This document shows, in pieces, positions 51,789-52,351 of a DNA stretch of 52,351 nt. The stretch is from the NCBI RefSeq assembly GCF_000382245.1, contig NZ_KB907887.1, positions 1 through 52,351 on the forward strand, written 5' to 3'. The notes beneath the pieces are model-generated. The model ran no database searches. It worked only from the letters and a program-made list of their open reading frames with translations, and was not told the origin of the DNA. The DNA is from Kushneria aurantia DSM 21353. GTDB lineage: Bacteria > Pseudomonadota > Gammaproteobacteria > Pseudomonadales > Halomonadaceae. Numbering within the stretch: position 1 is the first letter of the stretch; every line of letters begins with the position of its first letter. The position numbers were made by a program, and so were the translations under genes.

Positions 51789-52148
51789 TCAACGCTGCGT
51801 GCCGGCATAAATCCCCAGCATCGTCAGGCTTCGGCGATCCAGTTCATCAACGCAGGGCTGCGCGCAGAGCCTGCGGTAGTAGTCATCGCTCAGATAGTCG
51901 CGCCCGGCCAGCAGATGGTCGAGATACTCCCGCGCCGGCAGGCAGTTATCATCAGTATTCTCGACGGGCGCGATGTAGACCCAGCCGCTCAGAGCGCCCT
52001 CCTCGGTAGCTATGGTGCAAACTTCCCGGCGATAGGCCTCGGGGTGCCCCTCGAAAGGGTCCATGTCCAGAATCTGCGCCGGTGCCGTAAGTTGATACAG
52101 CACCCCTTCGACCACTGCGCCCTGCTGCTGGCGCACGTTGGCGTGCGC
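51789..52148 (-). pseudogene. Gamma-glutamylcyclotransferase-like gene, 5' end lost to an IS
   Basis: The minus-strand frame from about 52148 to the stop at 51789 gives about 120 residues of the GGCT fold: AHANVRQQQGAVVEGVLYQL, ILDMDPFEGHPEAYRRE, and SGWVYIAP. The family N-terminus with the YGSN substrate loop is absent. The frame continues upstream (VLSHARRGKSDRLL), but that part lies in sequence belonging to the IS1182-type element. I infer disruption by insertion; the missing 5' part should lie beyond the element outside the window. Confidence 0.7.
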
Positions 52149-52351
52149 TAGCAGCCTGTCGGACTTTCCACGCCGGGCATGAGATAATACCGACATCCAT
52201 CTGATCCCGGATCCGCCATGAGCCACTTCCGCCCTGTCGATCGCCACACGCCCTATCTGCTTCCGCCATCCGTTGATGAGTGGTTGCCTCAGGATCATCT
52301 GGCGCGCTTCATCGTCGAGGTCGTCGACGGCCTCGATCTGCGCGCGATGGT
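52149..52351 (+). mobile_element. IS1182-family insertion sequence, left part
   Basis: The left boundary is set near CTAGCAGCCTGTCGGACTTT at about 52148, where the cyclotransferase homology stops. The boundary is approximate by several bases because the right terminal repeat is not in the window. The transposase start follows after a short leader with a GATAAT -10-like box at 52183. Confidence 0.6.
52218..52351 (+). CDS. IS1182-family transposase (N-terminal part)
   Basis: Forty-four residues are visible before the window ends. They begin MSHFRPVDRHTPYLLPPSVD and continue with EWLPQDHLARFIVEVVDGLDL, the highly characteristic N-terminal region of IS1182-family transposases, which precedes the DDE domain. 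Integrity of the rest cannot be judged. Confidence 0.9.
   Translation, partial: MSHFRPVDRHTPYLLPPSVDEWLPQDHLARFIVEVVDGLDLRAM

Overview
The window is a GC-rich gammaproteobacterial chromosome segment. Gene order and protein sequences best fit the Halomonadaceae (Halomonas, Kushneria, Salinicola and relatives), but the genus cannot be fixed from sequence alone. Supporting signs are blocks shared with E. coli and Pseudomonas: ftsK-lolA-rarA; aat-bpt-infA facing clpA-clpS; icd facing rluE-nudJ-mnmA-hflD-purB; and rlmKL, rmf, pyrD, ycbX and the large NAD-glutamate dehydrogenase. Nearly everything is core housekeeping sequence. The accessory signals sit at both window edges, around tRNA genes and in intergenic repeats.

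Layout. 1-850: edge of a decayed island, with an unknown C-terminal tail, an IS3-family transposase remnant and a tRNA-Ser gene whose 18-nt 3' end is repeated 159 bp away. 927-4042 (minus): nitroreductase, queF and a YadGH-type ABC exporter in one operon. 4379-5341: YrbG-type exchanger. 5532-6204: duplicated tRNA-Glu/tRNA-Gly operon with 77-bp repeats that each carry the 18-nt 3' end of tRNA-Gly. 6299-10304: msrB, rbgA-like GTPase, alaA, a MITE-like repeat, htpX. 10431-17815: pdxB, a WGR-like small protein, rlmKL, rmf, pyrD, a secreted two-domain protein, ycbX. 17831-22678: NAD-GDH. 22898-26734: LysR regulator, EamA transporter, second MITE copy, trmA, hemerythrin-like protein. 26776-26936: a different inverted-repeat element. 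27061-34821: rarA, lolA, ftsK and a chemoreceptor with a sigma-28-like promoter. 34977-39694: N-degron cluster. 39850-48709: icd, rluE-nudJ, a chemoreceptor, mnmA-hflD-purB-roxA. 48716-51698: acetyltransferase and three outer-membrane proteins (SlyB-like, LpxR-like, OmpW-like). 51789-end: a gamma-glutamylcyclotransferase-like gene cut by an IS1182-family element that runs off the window.

How genes work together. Aat and Bpt add destabilising N-terminal residues, ClpS recognises them and ClpA feeds the substrates to ClpP (not in the window). FtsK, LolA and RarA cover chromosome segregation, lipoprotein transport and fork repair. MnmA, TrmA, RluE, RlmKL, QueF and RoxA all modify tRNA, rRNA or a ribosomal protein; RMF, IF-1 and the RbgA-like GTPase act on ribosomes.

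Most worth a second look: (i) tRNA 3'-end repeats at two separate tRNA loci, one with a conserved hairpin and a compensatory base change; (ii) an isocitrate dehydrogenase that has lost most NADP-specificity residues; (iii) a MITE copy that supplies the stop codons of both flanking genes; (iv) PsrA-box-like palindromes at the ompW promoter; (v) a degenerate G4 motif in the RbgA-like GTPase. I found no CRISPR array, toxin-antitoxin pair, secretion cluster or recognisable defence island.
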